Source of the DNA: JBGPRB01 sp964422155
Lineage (GTDB): Bacteria; Chloroflexota; Dehalococcoidia; Dehalococcoidales; RBG-16-60-22
Length of the DNA stretch: 25,682 bases
Reading direction: 5' to 3'
Assembly: GCA_964422155.1 (NCBI GenBank)
Contig: CAYQZZ010000027.1
Location: 1-25,682, forward strand
In this document: positions 8,538-16,837 of the stretch, one piece after another
Layout of the letters: each line of letters opens with the position of its first letter
How positions within the stretch are numbered: the first letter of the stretch is position 1
Made by a program: the position numbers and the translations under genes
Notes under the pieces: model-generated
Database searches by the model: none
What the model was told of the DNA's origin: nothing
Seen by the model: only the letters and a program-made list of their open reading frames with translations

Positions 8538-9936
8538 AGCCGGAAACCTCGCAAAATGCCTCATGTTCTAAATCTTTTTCGAGCATGGCTCGCCCCATTT
8601 CTCCCCTGAGACGACGCACTTCTCGCAGACCCATTGCCCCCAGCATCTCCAGGATCTGGTCACGCCATGAAGCCAGCATATTCATTAATCGTTGATTGCC
8701 CCACTCAATGTTCAATTTCTTGGGCAGATATATTCGGCTTGTTTCACGCTCGGCGCATTCACCAAGGAACTTAGCCTGCAGAGCGATGAGCGGTGCTGTA
8801 TCCAAGGCTGGTGCATCCAGCCCGCAGATGATAGCCTTCGGCACATGCTCCGCGGCAATAATACCGCCGCTTCCCAGCAATGTTACTTCATCCCGGCATC
8901 CTGCCTCAACAAAAGCCAAGTGAGCCTGACGGATAAGTTCGAGCACAAACTCTCCATTTGACCCTTTACCATGATAATTGGCAACAATATGGAAAATGCG
9001 AATAGCAGATTCAGTATAGTAATGAAGTAGTTTCTTCTGGAATTGCTTTTCAAAGGCAGTGCGCAGACAAACGAGACTCGCCGGAAACCACGAACGGATA
9101 TGGGCGAGAAGCATATCATCCCCACCGCTCATCTCTATCATTTTTGGTTCAAAAGGAAGGTTAAGCAGCATCTCAAAGTCTTCCGGAGTGACCAGCGGAA
9201 CAATATGGCTCCCGCCAAGACCAAATTTCCTGATCTCAGTAATAGGTACAACTGCTAGTGTCTCACTCTCTTTAGCTACCCTGGTTAAAATTTTGAGTAG
9301 CATGTTAGACATTACTGAAGTAGGCGGGATGTCAAATAAAATAGGTAATGGGATAGAAATAATCTTTGGTGTTTTACCAACAGGCAAGCCTCTTTCATCG
9401 AAGGTAAGGAAGGCGGGTTTCTCACCAATATCTACCACGGTCGAAATGAACTCACGACCGTGAATACCATCACGGGTAGGGCGCACGATTTCCGACATAT
9501 CCGTCCACAGGCCATCCCATCCCTCGCCACCGAATTTACCACGGTAACCAGCACCCTTTACCGGAATCCTCCCCGTCTGTGCCTCATAGTTGACTGCGTC
9601 AACATATTCCGTCCTAAAGTATGAGTCGCCCTGCCTATCAAACTCCATGTTATTATGGATCTGCACCCAATTAGGATGCTCAGTAGTACAGCGCAGACAC
9701 CCGACACAAAGGTTCTCACGAGGCGCTAGACCTCCCACCGGACGTCCAAAAACCTCATAGATACAGGGGCGGCTGAAAATCAACTTTTTCCTAGTAGGAT
9801 GACGGAAAGTCTCCTCAATGAGAAAAAGTATCAATCGATGTTTTGAGACTCTAACACGGAAGCGACTTGGTCGGCGGACAATGTCACCCGCTGTTTTTGT
9901 CTCAATATGGTAACGCTGATATCCGTTATTCTGCAT
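8527..9936 (-). CDS. Degenerate glutamate-synthase FMN-domain paralogue with CxxCxxCxxxH motif
   Basis: A 469-residue protein, the first gene of the GOGAT operon. The C-terminal half is visibly homologous to its downstream neighbour: LLGSGGIIAAEHVPKAIICG aligns with the ASGGIRTADDIAKSIALG barrel strand, and WGNQRLMNMLASWRDQIL with the neighbour's C-terminal helix. Key FMN-binding residues are changed (GGIR to GGII; GADGCILGT to GLDAPALDT), and the Fe-S cysteine cluster of the neighbour is absent. Instead the N-terminal part carries C77, C80, C83 and H87-P88, a ferredoxin-like CxxCxxCxxxCP in which the last Cys is His. I infer a structural or electron-transfer partner of the synthase, not a second catalytic subunit. 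Family membership is seen; function is inferred. The ATG at 9936 has only a weak GAGA upstream. Confidence 0.75.
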   Translation of the reverse strand: MQNNGYQRYHIETKTAGDIVRRPSRFRVRVSKHRLILFLIEETFRHPTRKKLIFSRPCIYEVFGRPVGGLAPRENLCVGCLRCTTEHPNWVQIHNNMEFDRQGDSYFRTEYVDAVNYEAQTGRIPVKGAGYRGKFGGEGWDGLWTDMSEIVRPTRDGIHGREFISTVVDIGEKPAFLTFDERGLPVGKTPKIISIPLPILFDIPPTSVMSNMLLKILTRVAKESETLAVVPITEIRKFGLGGSHIVPLVTPEDFEMLLNLPFEPKMIEMSGGDDMLLAHIRSWFPASLVCLRTAFEKQFQKKLLHYYTESAIRIFHIVANYHGKGSNGEFVLELIRQAHLAFVEAGCRDEVTLLGSGGIIAAEHVPKAIICGLDAPALDTAPLIALQAKFLGECAERETSRIYLPKKLNIEWGNQRLMNMLASWRDQILEMLGAMGLREVRRLRGEMGRAMLEKDLEHEAFCEVSGYGS

Positions 9937-10430
9937 ATTATTTAATTCTCTACTTTCTTATATTTCAAATACTCACCTTAGCCCATTAAATTCTAATTAT
10001 CATACTTCAAAACGATATAGTCCACGCTGAGCTAATGAGTTAAACCTGATGAAAAGGAAGCGAAAAAGAGGTTAAACCTTAGAGCAAATTGGAGATTACA
10101 AAAAAATATGGACCTAAATTCTATTCCAAAGAGAGGAATATTATTATAGGTCATCACACGCTATTATACACCATTTTTGCTGGCGACAAAAAGCATAGCA
10201 TTGGAAAACAACAAATAGAATAAAGAGACATTAATTGAAGATAAATAGCTTTACCCCTCTGGTGTAAGGTCATGGCAACATTTAAGATTTCCTAATAGTT
10301 GTCAAGAGAAATTTATTCAATTTTTATTGACCTCTGAACAACTCTCAATTAAGCTGTTATCCGGGAGATGCTTTGGAGTGAACCCCTGAAACTGGACACA
10401 TAGGGTTAGGGAGGTTTAGCAGGATCAGAA
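9937..10430. other. AT-rich gap upstream of the glutamate synthase operon
   Basis: No gene is supported on either strand. It must contain the promoter of the minus-strand GOGAT operon, but no confident -35/-10 pair is visible. Small features only: a 9-bp direct repeat GTTAAACCT (about 10040 and 10071) and a short inverted repeat TATTCC/GGAATA near 10123-10141. Near 10377-10400 the sequence GTGAACCCCTGAAACTGGAC resembles ends of some insertion sequences, but no transposase is present. Confidence 0.5.
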
Positions 10431-10439
10431 TACTCTATA

Positions 10440-10622
10440 ATGAGGAGAAGAAAGGATCTTGCCATGAGAAATCAAAGGGACATTCTTCAGCTGTTTAATA
10501 TCAAAGCGATCGTTTATCCGGAGCGTGTCGAAATTACAGGGACGATACCGACACAAATACCGGATAATACACACAAAGAAGGAAACAAGACTGCTCCGAT
10601 TATCACTTCCCTCTCCCATTGA
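10440..10622 (+). pseudogene. Possible remnant of a serine-recombinase C-terminus
   Basis: A 60-codon frame whose second half (FNIKAIVYPERVEITGTIPT) resembles the C-terminal beta-strand tail seen in large serine recombinases. No catalytic domain, zinc ribbon or coiled coil precedes it. The ribosome-binding site is poor, and the stop codon falls in the loop of a palindromic hairpin. I read it as a fossil of a mobile element. The resemblance is by eye and weak; it could be chance. Confidence 0.3.
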
Positions 10623-10631
10623 GGGAGAGGG
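10609..10631. terminator. Perfect 9-bp GC-rich hairpin, no T-run
   Basis: CCCTCTCCC (10609-10617) pairs with GGGAGAGGG (10623-10631) over a 5-base loop ATTGA. No T-run follows on the plus strand, so it may be an extragenic palindrome and not a true terminator. Confidence 0.5.
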
Positions 10632-10760
10632 GTAAATAGATTTTTTCAGACAACCTTTAAAAACTCTTCCCCCTTGAACATATTTTCCTCAGAGTATTTC
10701 CAATATAACTGTTCCGAGAGGTGGACAAAAGGGGGGTAAGGCAGGTAAAATTAGCTTTCG

Positions 10761-10790
10761 TTGACCTTAATCACAAAACCCATCTATAAT
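10761..10790 (+). promoter_or_regulatory. Sigma-70-type promoter of the DUF5714 gene
   Basis: TTGACC (10761-10766), an 18-bp spacer, then a perfect TATAAT (10785-10790). Transcription would start near 10797, about 30 nt before the ATG at 10826. Confidence 0.7.
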
Positions 10791-10825
10791 CTAATTAGGG
10801 ATACAATTACAGAGACGAAGTCAAC

Positions 10826-11527
10826 ATGGAATCAAAGGATAATTGCGGCGTCTGTGGTAAGCCCCTCATTTACGGGACCGAAGAGGTCACCAGACTCTGT
10901 GCCTTCTGCGATAAAGAGTTCAGCACCCTGATATACTGCCCGGAAGGCCACTATGTCTGCGATTCCTGCCATCGACGCGCCGCCCTCGATGTCCTGCGGG
11001 ACGTGCTCAGTACGACCACCCTTACCGACCCTTCCGCCATACTGGAAAAGGTAATGGCCCATCCATCGGTGCCGATGCACGGGCCGGAGCATCACGCCAT
11101 GGTACCGGCTATTATCGTGGCAGCGGTAAAGAATTCAGGTTACCCTGTCCCCGAAGGAGCCGTGGAGAAAGCGCTGGAGAGAGGTTCAAAAGTGCCGGGC
11201 GGCTGGTGTGGTTTTTACGGTGCCTGTGGTGCCGGTATAGGTGTCGGTACTGCCGTGAGTGTACTTACCGGGGCTACACCTCTTACCGGGAAAACGCGGG
11301 CGCTAGCTAACGAGGCAACAGCTTTCGCCCTGGGGAAAATGGTGGACGGAGGGCCGCGTTGCTGCAAAAGGGCCAGCCGCAAGGCACTGGAGGCGGCCAT
11401 CGAATTTTTGGGGACAAGGATGGACATCAAATTGAGCGAAGCGTCGCCGGTCAAATGTCAGTACGTGGGACGCAACCGCGAATGCATCCGGGAGGCCTGC
11501 GCTTACTACTACCAAGCTATTGAATGA
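10826..11527 (+). CDS. DUF5714 domain protein, cysteine-rich
   Basis: A 233-residue cytoplasmic protein of a family with no established function, found mainly in anaerobes. Seen: an N-terminal paired-Cys region (C7, C10, C25, C28, then YCPEGHYVCDSC) that looks like a double zinc ribbon or Fe-S site; a conserved HGPEHHAMVPA segment; a WCGFYGACGAGIGVG glycine/cysteine stretch; a GPRCCKR motif; and a C-terminal CQYVGRNRECIREACAYY. The many spaced cysteines suggest metal or Fe-S binding. It stands alone with its own promoter, convergent with the M16 peptidase gene. In other genomes the domain can accompany radical-SAM or methyltransferase genes, but no such neighbour is here, so no function is assigned. 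Confidence 0.85.
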   Translation: MESKDNCGVCGKPLIYGTEEVTRLCAFCDKEFSTLIYCPEGHYVCDSCHRRAALDVLRDVLSTTTLTDPSAILEKVMAHPSVPMHGPEHHAMVPAIIVAAVKNSGYPVPEGAVEKALERGSKVPGGWCGFYGACGAGIGVGTAVSVLTGATPLTGKTRALANEATAFALGKMVDGGPRCCKRASRKALEAAIEFLGTRMDIKLSEASPVKCQYVGRNRECIREACAYYYQAIE

Positions 11528-11541
11528 ACCTATCCCCCTGA

Positions 11542-11575
11542 CCCCCTTCCCTTGTTATTGATGAAGGGAAGGGGG
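11542..11575. terminator. 12-bp hairpin between convergent genes
   Basis: CCCCCTTCCCTT (11542-11553) pairs perfectly with AAGGGAAGGGGG (11564-11575) over a 10-base loop, 14 bp after the DUF5714 stop. Only AGTTT follows on the plus strand, so termination there is plausible but weak. Confidence 0.55.
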
Positions 11576-11580
11576 AGTTT

Positions 11581-11610
11581 AAAAAAAGAGAGGGGCGAAG
11601 CCCCTCTCTT
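11581..11610 (-). terminator. Strong rho-independent terminator of the M16 peptidase gene
   Basis: An 11-bp perfect stem AAGAGAGGGGC (11586-11596)/GCCCCTCTCTT (11600-11610) with a 3-base loop. Read on the minus strand, the stem runs into a T-tract (the A-run 11581-11587 of the plus strand). It lies about 85 bp beyond the peptidase stop. Confidence 0.8.
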
Positions 11611-11695
11611 AAAATCTCTTCCCCAATTCTGGCTGGGTAAAGAGGGGAACATAGGGGGCAAGGTTAATAAAGATAATTATGAGATTGATGCTGTT

Positions 11696-12958
11696 CTAAA
11701 GTTTCAGCAAATCTTCCCAGGGCCCGTCCGGGTCAATAGGGCCAACCGCCGCCAGGCGGAGTTTCTCACCCAACAGTAATTCCCCCGCCAGCTGCTTCAG
11801 TTCCCCGGCGGTAATAGCATCGACAATGGCGATGACGTCATCGACGGTAAGAATTTCCCCGGTGAGAATCTCCTGCCCGCCCAGCCAGCCAGCCACGCTG
11901 CGGCTGTCCTCCATGCGCAGCCAGATGCGGCCTTTGAACAACTCCTTGGCCTTGTTTAGCTCCGATTCAGGTATCATTTCTTTCAGGCGGGCAAGCTCTT
12001 CGATGATAGCCCGGACAGCCACCGAGAGATTTTTGTTATCCACTCCGGCGGCTATCGTCATGGCGCCGGTATCGAGGAAATGCTCGGCATAACTCTGGAT
12101 ACTGTAAGCCAGTCCGAGTTTATCACGAATCTCGATAAAAAGTCGGCTGGTCATGCCCTCACCGAGGATGACATTGAGCAGGTCCAGCTTGAAGCGGTCC
12201 GGGTGGACAATTGATAGACCCGGCAGGGCCAGGCACAGCTGTGTCTGCTCCGTATCGCGTTTCTCAATCAGCACACGGCGCCCGTCATTAACCCGGTAAG
12301 GCATAAAACCGGAGCGAGGTCGCTGTTTTAACCATCCGGCTAATACCTCTCTAACGGCGTCAGCTACTTCCTGGTGCTGGACATCACCGGCAATAGCCAG
12401 CACGGTATTATCGGGTTGATACTGTCCGGCCAGGTAGTCGAGCATCATATCCCGGCTGATAGCCGCCACCGATTCCTTGCTGCCGGCGATATCGCGTCCC
12501 AGGGGATGCCCGGGCCACATGAGCTCGTCAAGAAGCATGGACACGCGCTGCGCCGGAGAGTCCAGAGACATATTAATCTCTTCGATGATGACCTGTCTCT
12601 CTTTTTCGATTTCCACGGGGTCAAACCTGGAATTGAGGAGGATATCCGCCATCACATCGAGGGCGCTGCCAAAGTGCGGCTGCGCCACCTTGCACCAGTA
12701 GATGGTCAACTCTTTATCGGTCCCGGCATTGAGCATACCCCCCACGCCTTCGATAGGTGTACAGACTTCTGTAGATGTGGGACGTTTGGTAGTACCCTTG
12801 AAACAGAGATGCTCAATAAAATGCGATATGCCGGCCCTTTCGTCAGTCTCATACCTGGAGCCGGCGCCGATAAAAAAGCTGATGGATACCGAGCGGGTAT
12901 GGGGCATGGCGGCGGTAACCAGGCGCAGTCCGTTATCCAGGGTAACCTTTTGATACAA
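11696..12958 (-). CDS. M16 family zinc metallopeptidase (processing-peptidase-like)
   Basis: A 420-residue protein of the pitrilysin/mitochondrial-processing-peptidase family, which cleaves peptides in a closed chamber. Seen: the inverted zinc motif HFIEH (H46, E49, H50) and the distal zinc ligand about 76 residues on (E126 in EIEKERQVIIEEINM), the canonical spacing. The second, inactive-type M16 domain follows in the C-terminal half, with a substrate-binding GLAYSIQSY segment. The size fits the single-chain bacterial PqqL/YmxG-like type. The start is a TTG (12958) with AGGGAGG placed 9 bp before it. No signal peptide is seen. It is a single gene ending at a strong terminator. Confidence 0.93.
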   Translation of the reverse strand: MYQKVTLDNGLRLVTAAMPHTRSVSISFFIGAGSRYETDERAGISHFIEHLCFKGTTKRPTSTEVCTPIEGVGGMLNAGTDKELTIYWCKVAQPHFGSALDVMADILLNSRFDPVEIEKERQVIIEEINMSLDSPAQRVSMLLDELMWPGHPLGRDIAGSKESVAAISRDMMLDYLAGQYQPDNTVLAIAGDVQHQEVADAVREVLAGWLKQRPRSGFMPYRVNDGRRVLIEKRDTEQTQLCLALPGLSIVHPDRFKLDLLNVILGEGMTSRLFIEIRDKLGLAYSIQSYAEHFLDTGAMTIAAGVDNKNLSVAVRAIIEELARLKEMIPESELNKAKELFKGRIWLRMEDSRSVAGWLGGQEILTGEILTVDDVIAIVDAITAGELKQLAGELLLGEKLRLAAVGPIDPDGPWEDLLKL

Positions 12959-13034
12959 TAACTTATCCCTCCCTCAAAGACCGTGAATAGAATATTCTAA
13001 GGGCGTTCATGTTGCCGTGTCAATCAAGTATAGA

Positions 13035-14336
13035 CTAATCCAGCTTGCGTATCCTCGGGACCATGGCCAGCGCCATGACGGTAACGATAACCAGGACTAT
13101 CGCCATTGAGCCGACAGACCATTGAACACCGACACCTTCAGCGAGCATACCCGCGAAGAATGCGCCCAAGCTACTAAAACCGAAGCCCAGCATGAAAAAG
13201 CTCATTACCCGTCCGCGGTAGGTGGCGTCTGAATAGTACTGTATAAGAGAGTTGCCGAGAGCCATTTGGCCGGAACTCCCCAGCCCGATAAAAACTATCA
13301 ATAACAGGGAAAGGTACCACCACTGAGAAAAGGCAAAGCCTACCAGCGCAACACTCATTATTATTCCGGCGAAGAGCATAATCAGCCCCCGCTTGCGATT
13401 CGAGAGAGAGGCAAGGATAAGCGAACCTATCATTGCGCCGATACCGGAGACGGTTATCATCACTCCCATATTGGTGGCACTCACTTTAAGGATATCTTCA
13501 GTGAACATGGGTAGAAGCTGGGAATAAGGCGCGCCCAGGATGGTGGCGACAACGGTAAAGAGAAGAACATACAGTATGGTTTTCTCACCACGGAGATATC
13601 GCCATCCTTCCAGGACATCGGTCAGAGAGTTGCCTCCTTCAACGGTTTTAACGCGGGTTGGAGGTACAAACATAATACAAACCATAGACATGACAATCAT
13701 AGCCGTCATAATAGCATATACCGCCCAGAAATCAATAACATCAACCAGAAAGCCCGCCAGCGCCGGGGATAATATCCGGAACACATTCATCCCTAGGTTA
13801 TTCAGCGATATAGCATTCATCAGGTGGTCCGGGCCGACTATCTCTGAAATGATGGCTGAGCGAGACGGCATTATCACCCCCATGACTGCTCCTTGCAGGG
13901 CTCCACTTACCATCAGTACCCACCATGATTCCGGGTGTTCGGGACTCAGGTAATCGAAAACAAGGGCGAGTGTCGTACCCAGAGAAACAATAATAGAAGC
14001 CAACTGGCCGTACTGTATCACATTCTTCTTTTGTATCCGGTCGGCAAGGACGCCGCCGGGCAAGGTCACCAAAATCATCGGGATGGCATTGGTCAGTGCC
14101 AATATTCCGAGAATTGCACCGGAATTGGAAATGCGGTAGATAAGCAGATTACGTGCCAGCATCTGCATATTCATGGAAGACCAGTGGCCCACCATAGAAA
14201 GATAGTAAAGGCGGTACACAGGGTTCTTGAAAGAGGCAAAGGTTTTCTGCGGCCATGCCGACAAGCCACCCGGGTTACGTCCGGGCTTTCCTGTGTCCGT
14301 ACCTTCGCTACGGAATTGGCCTAATTTATCATTCAT
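13035..14336 (-). CDS. MFS transporter, EntS/MFS_3-like exporter
   Basis: A 433-residue inner-membrane permease of the major facilitator superfamily with about 12 hydrophobic segments. Seen: a soluble 35-residue N-terminal tail; first helix after ASFKNPVYRLYYLS; the motif-A region LPGGVLADRIQKKNVI between helices 2 and 3; PSRSAIISEIVGPDHLMNA before helix 5, typical of the MFS_3 subgroup that exports siderophores and macrolides; and a second-half SNRKRGL loop. Substrate unknown. It is divergent from lysA, with 141 bp between the two starts. It is not obviously co-transcribed with the M16 gene, which starts 76 bp downstream of its stop. Confidence 0.9.
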   Translation of the reverse strand: MNDKLGQFRSEGTDTGKPGRNPGGLSAWPQKTFASFKNPVYRLYYLSMVGHWSSMNMQMLARNLLIYRISNSGAILGILALTNAIPMILVTLPGGVLADRIQKKNVIQYGQLASIIVSLGTTLALVFDYLSPEHPESWWVLMVSGALQGAVMGVIMPSRSAIISEIVGPDHLMNAISLNNLGMNVFRILSPALAGFLVDVIDFWAVYAIMTAMIVMSMVCIMFVPPTRVKTVEGGNSLTDVLEGWRYLRGEKTILYVLLFTVVATILGAPYSQLLPMFTEDILKVSATNMGVMITVSGIGAMIGSLILASLSNRKRGLIMLFAGIIMSVALVGFAFSQWWYLSLLLIVFIGLGSSGQMALGNSLIQYYSDATYRGRVMSFFMLGFGFSSLGAFFAGMLAEGVGVQWSVGSMAIVLVIVTVMALAMVPRIRKLD

Positions 14337-14426
14337 CGGAAAATCTGAAAAAGACGACTAAAGCCTTGATTAACCAGCACACCTTTCTATTTTACACTGA
14401 TGACTCCCAATGGACAAGGAAATGCA

Positions 14427-14455
14427 TTGACTTCAATGTTGGTCGCTGATACTAT
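14427..14455 (+). promoter_or_regulatory. Promoter of the lysA-holB-ricT operon
   Basis: TTGACT (14427-14432), a 17-bp spacer, then TACTAT (14450-14455). The predicted transcript starts about 15 nt before the ATG at 14478. This argues against the in-frame ATG at 14400, which lies upstream of the promoter. Confidence 0.55.
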
Positions 14456-14477
14456 AAAAGCGAGAGGTGAATTAAAG

Positions 14478-15794
14478 ATGGCTATTAAAATTAATGTAGC
14501 GAGAATGGTTCTGTTTCCGCAGACCGCTGACATCAATAAGAAAGACCACCTGGTAATCGGTGGTTGCGATACCGTGGCGCTCACCGAGGAGTTCGGCACG
14601 CCTCTATATGTTTACGATGAAAATGACCTGCGCAGCCGCTGCAACGAGTTTAAAACAGAATTCAGAAAACGTTACCCCGATACCATTGTCTGTTATTCCG
14701 CCAAGGCCTTTATCAGCAAAGCCATGTTGCAGATTGTCAAAGAGGAAGGGCTCGACCTGGATGTGGTCTCAGGCGGTGAACTGGGTTTTGCCCGTGCGGC
14801 GGATTTCCCAATGAAGAGAGTACATTTCCCCGGCAATAACAAGTCGGCCGAAGAGCTGGAGATGGCCATTCAATACGGCATCGGCCACATCGTGGTGGAC
14901 AACCCATATGAACTCGACATGCTGCGTAAAATCGCCGGCAAGAGGAAGGCTGATATCCTGCTACGCCTGTCTCCCGGCGTAGACCCGCATACTCACCAGT
15001 ACAATACCACCGGCACGGCAGACTCCAAGTTCGGATTTACCAAGTCCACCTGGGACGAGGCGGTCAAAACAGCCCTGGCGTCGCCCAATTTGAACGTCGA
15101 TGGACTTCACTTTCATATCGGCTCGGGAATCTTCGAGACCGAGCCGTATTTAAAATCGATTGATGTGCTGCTTGATTACGCAGCCGTGATAAAGCAGAAG
15201 CACCAATTTGAAATAAAGATGCTGAGCATCGGCGGGGGTTTCGGAGTTCAATACACGCTGGAGGCGGTACCACCTCTTATCTCCACCTGGGCCGAAGTGA
15301 TAGCCAATAAGATTACGAGCAAGTGCCGCGAACTGAAGCTCCAACTACCGAAGCTCATCATAGAGCCGGGCAGGGCGATAGTAGCCCGCGCCGGGGTGGC
15401 GCTGTACCGGGTGGGAGTAATTAAGGAGATTCCGGGCATCAGGACATATATCTGCGTGGACGGGGGCATGGGCGATAATATCCGCCAGCCGATGTACGGT
15501 GCACTTCAGGAAGCGCTAGTGGCCAACACGGTCTCAGCCAGAGAAACCGGCAAGGTAACCATCGCCGGCAAGTACTGCGAGCAGGGCGATATCCTGATTA
15601 AAGAAATCAGCATGCCCGCGCTTAAAGCGGGCGATATCCTGGCGATAGCCGGCAGCGGCGCCTACTGCGTACCGATGCAGAGCAACTATAATGCCTCATT
15701 CCGCCCGGCTATTGTCTTCGTCAGGGACGGCAAAGGCCGACTTATCCGGCAACGGGAAACGCTGGAAGACCTGACTCGGCGTGACGTCGTTTAA
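14478..15794 (+). CDS. lysA: Diaminopimelate decarboxylase
   Basis: A 438-residue PLP enzyme that decarboxylates meso-2,6-diaminopimelate to L-lysine, the last step of lysine synthesis; cytoplasmic, usually a dimer. Seen: the PLP lysine K76 in YSAKAF, the HFHIGSG phosphate-binding region at 211-217, IEPGRAIVARAG, and the substrate-binding CEQGDIL near the C-terminus. The length is slightly above the family norm (about 420). ATG 14478 is chosen because AGAGGTG precedes it and a promoter lies just upstream; an in-frame ATG at 14400 would add 26 residues of unconserved sequence. First gene of an operon with holB 14 bp downstream. No other lysine-pathway genes are in the window. Confidence 0.93.
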   Translation: MAIKINVARMVLFPQTADINKKDHLVIGGCDTVALTEEFGTPLYVYDENDLRSRCNEFKTEFRKRYPDTIVCYSAKAFISKAMLQIVKEEGLDLDVVSGGELGFARAADFPMKRVHFPGNNKSAEELEMAIQYGIGHIVVDNPYELDMLRKIAGKRKADILLRLSPGVDPHTHQYNTTGTADSKFGFTKSTWDEAVKTALASPNLNVDGLHFHIGSGIFETEPYLKSIDVLLDYAAVIKQKHQFEIKMLSIGGGFGVQYTLEAVPPLISTWAEVIANKITSKCRELKLQLPKLIIEPGRAIVARAGVALYRVGVIKEIPGIRTYICVDGGMGDNIRQPMYGALQEALVANTVSARETGKVTIAGKYCEQGDILIKEISMPALKAGDILAIAGSGAYCVPMQSNYNASFRPAIVFVRDGKGRLIRQRETLEDLTRRDVV

Positions 15795-15808
15795 CGAGGA
15801 GACTCTTA

Positions 15809-16837
15809 ATGTGGCAGGTTATCGGACAAACGCGGGCGGTCTCCTTATTACAGTATAGCCTGAAGGCGGGCACTCTGGCCCATGCTTACCTCTTCGTCGG
15901 TCCACAGCATATCGGCAAGATGACCCTGGCTTTGAACCTGGCCCAGGCACTCAATTGTGAAGCGACTGAGCGACCCTGCCTGGAATGCACTCCGTGCAAG
16001 AAAATAGCCGCCGGCAGTCATGCCGATGTCCAGATTATCGGCCTCAAGCAGAACGAAGAGGAGAATATTGAAGCTAAGTTAATTCACACCGAACAGATAA
16101 AGGACATGTTACATGCAGCAAGCTTGCCACCTTTCGAAGGAAAGCAAAAAATATTTGTTATCGATGGTGCTGAGCTGCTCTCTATTGAGGCAGCCAACCG
16201 TCTCCTGAAAACGCTGGAAGAACCTGAAAGCAATGTTACTTTTATTTTACTAACTACCAATGACAGATTGCTGCCGGCCACGGTGGTTTCGCGCTGCCAG
16301 CGTCTGGAACTGCTGCCGCTATCGATGGCCGAGGAAGCGACGGCGCTGAGAGAAAAATGGAGTATCGAGCCGGAACGTGCCAGACTCCTCGCCGGACTTT
16401 CCCACGGCTGTTTGGGATGGGCGCTTTCGGCGAATAGAGATGATGGTCTTATCCAGCAGCGTAACGAAGAGTTGAACCGGCTGAACGGTATTATCAAGGC
16501 CGATTACGAAGAGCGTTTCGCTTACGTCGCCCAGCTTGCCGCCCGCTTCAGTCAAAATCGTGGCGCGGTCTATGACGTGCTGGAACGGTGGCTCGATTAC
16601 TGGCGCGACCTGATGCTGGTCAAGCTGGGCTTTTACGATATGATTACTAATATCGACCGGAAAGAAGAGCTTATCGAGATGGCGGGGAGCTATCGACTCG
16701 CTCAGATAAAGGCTTTTATCGAGAGTATAAAGTCGGCGGCGGTACAGCTAAGGCAGAATGTCAATACGCGACTGGCTCTGGAAGTTTTAATGCTCGATAT
16801 ACCGATAAAGGAAGCAGGTGGCGTGATATATGGCTAA
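15809..16837 (+). CDS. holB: DNA polymerase III subunit delta'
   Basis: A 342-residue clamp-loader subunit, part of the complex that loads the sliding clamp on primed DNA. Seen: an N-terminal AAA+ fold with a Walker-A-like GPQHIGKM at 31-38 whose last residue is Met instead of Thr/Ser; a zinc module C50, C57, C60, C63 (CLECTPC); LLKTLEEP; and the arginine-finger-type SRC motif in VVSRCQRLELLPL. All are standard for delta'. GAGGAG lies upstream of the ATG. It overlaps ricT by 8 bp, indicating translational coupling. Confidence 0.93.
   Translation: MWQVIGQTRAVSLLQYSLKAGTLAHAYLFVGPQHIGKMTLALNLAQALNCEATERPCLECTPCKKIAAGSHADVQIIGLKQNEEENIEAKLIHTEQIKDMLHAASLPPFEGKQKIFVIDGAELLSIEAANRLLKTLEEPESNVTFILLTTNDRLLPATVVSRCQRLELLPLSMAEEATALREKWSIEPERARLLAGLSHGCLGWALSANRDDGLIQQRNEELNRLNGIIKADYEERFAYVAQLAARFSQNRGAVYDVLERWLDYWRDLMLVKLGFYDMITNIDRKEELIEMAGSYRLAQIKAFIESIKSAAVQLRQNVNTRLALEVLMLDIPIKEAGGVIYG

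Noticed and set aside
12374..12961. Plus-strand 195-codon frame opposite the M16 peptidase
   Set aside because: Shadow frame of a gene with diagnostic zinc motifs on the other strand.
14400..14477. Longer lysA starting at the ATG at 14400
   Set aside because: It would include the promoter; the 14478 ATG has a proper ribosome-binding site and starts where family similarity begins.
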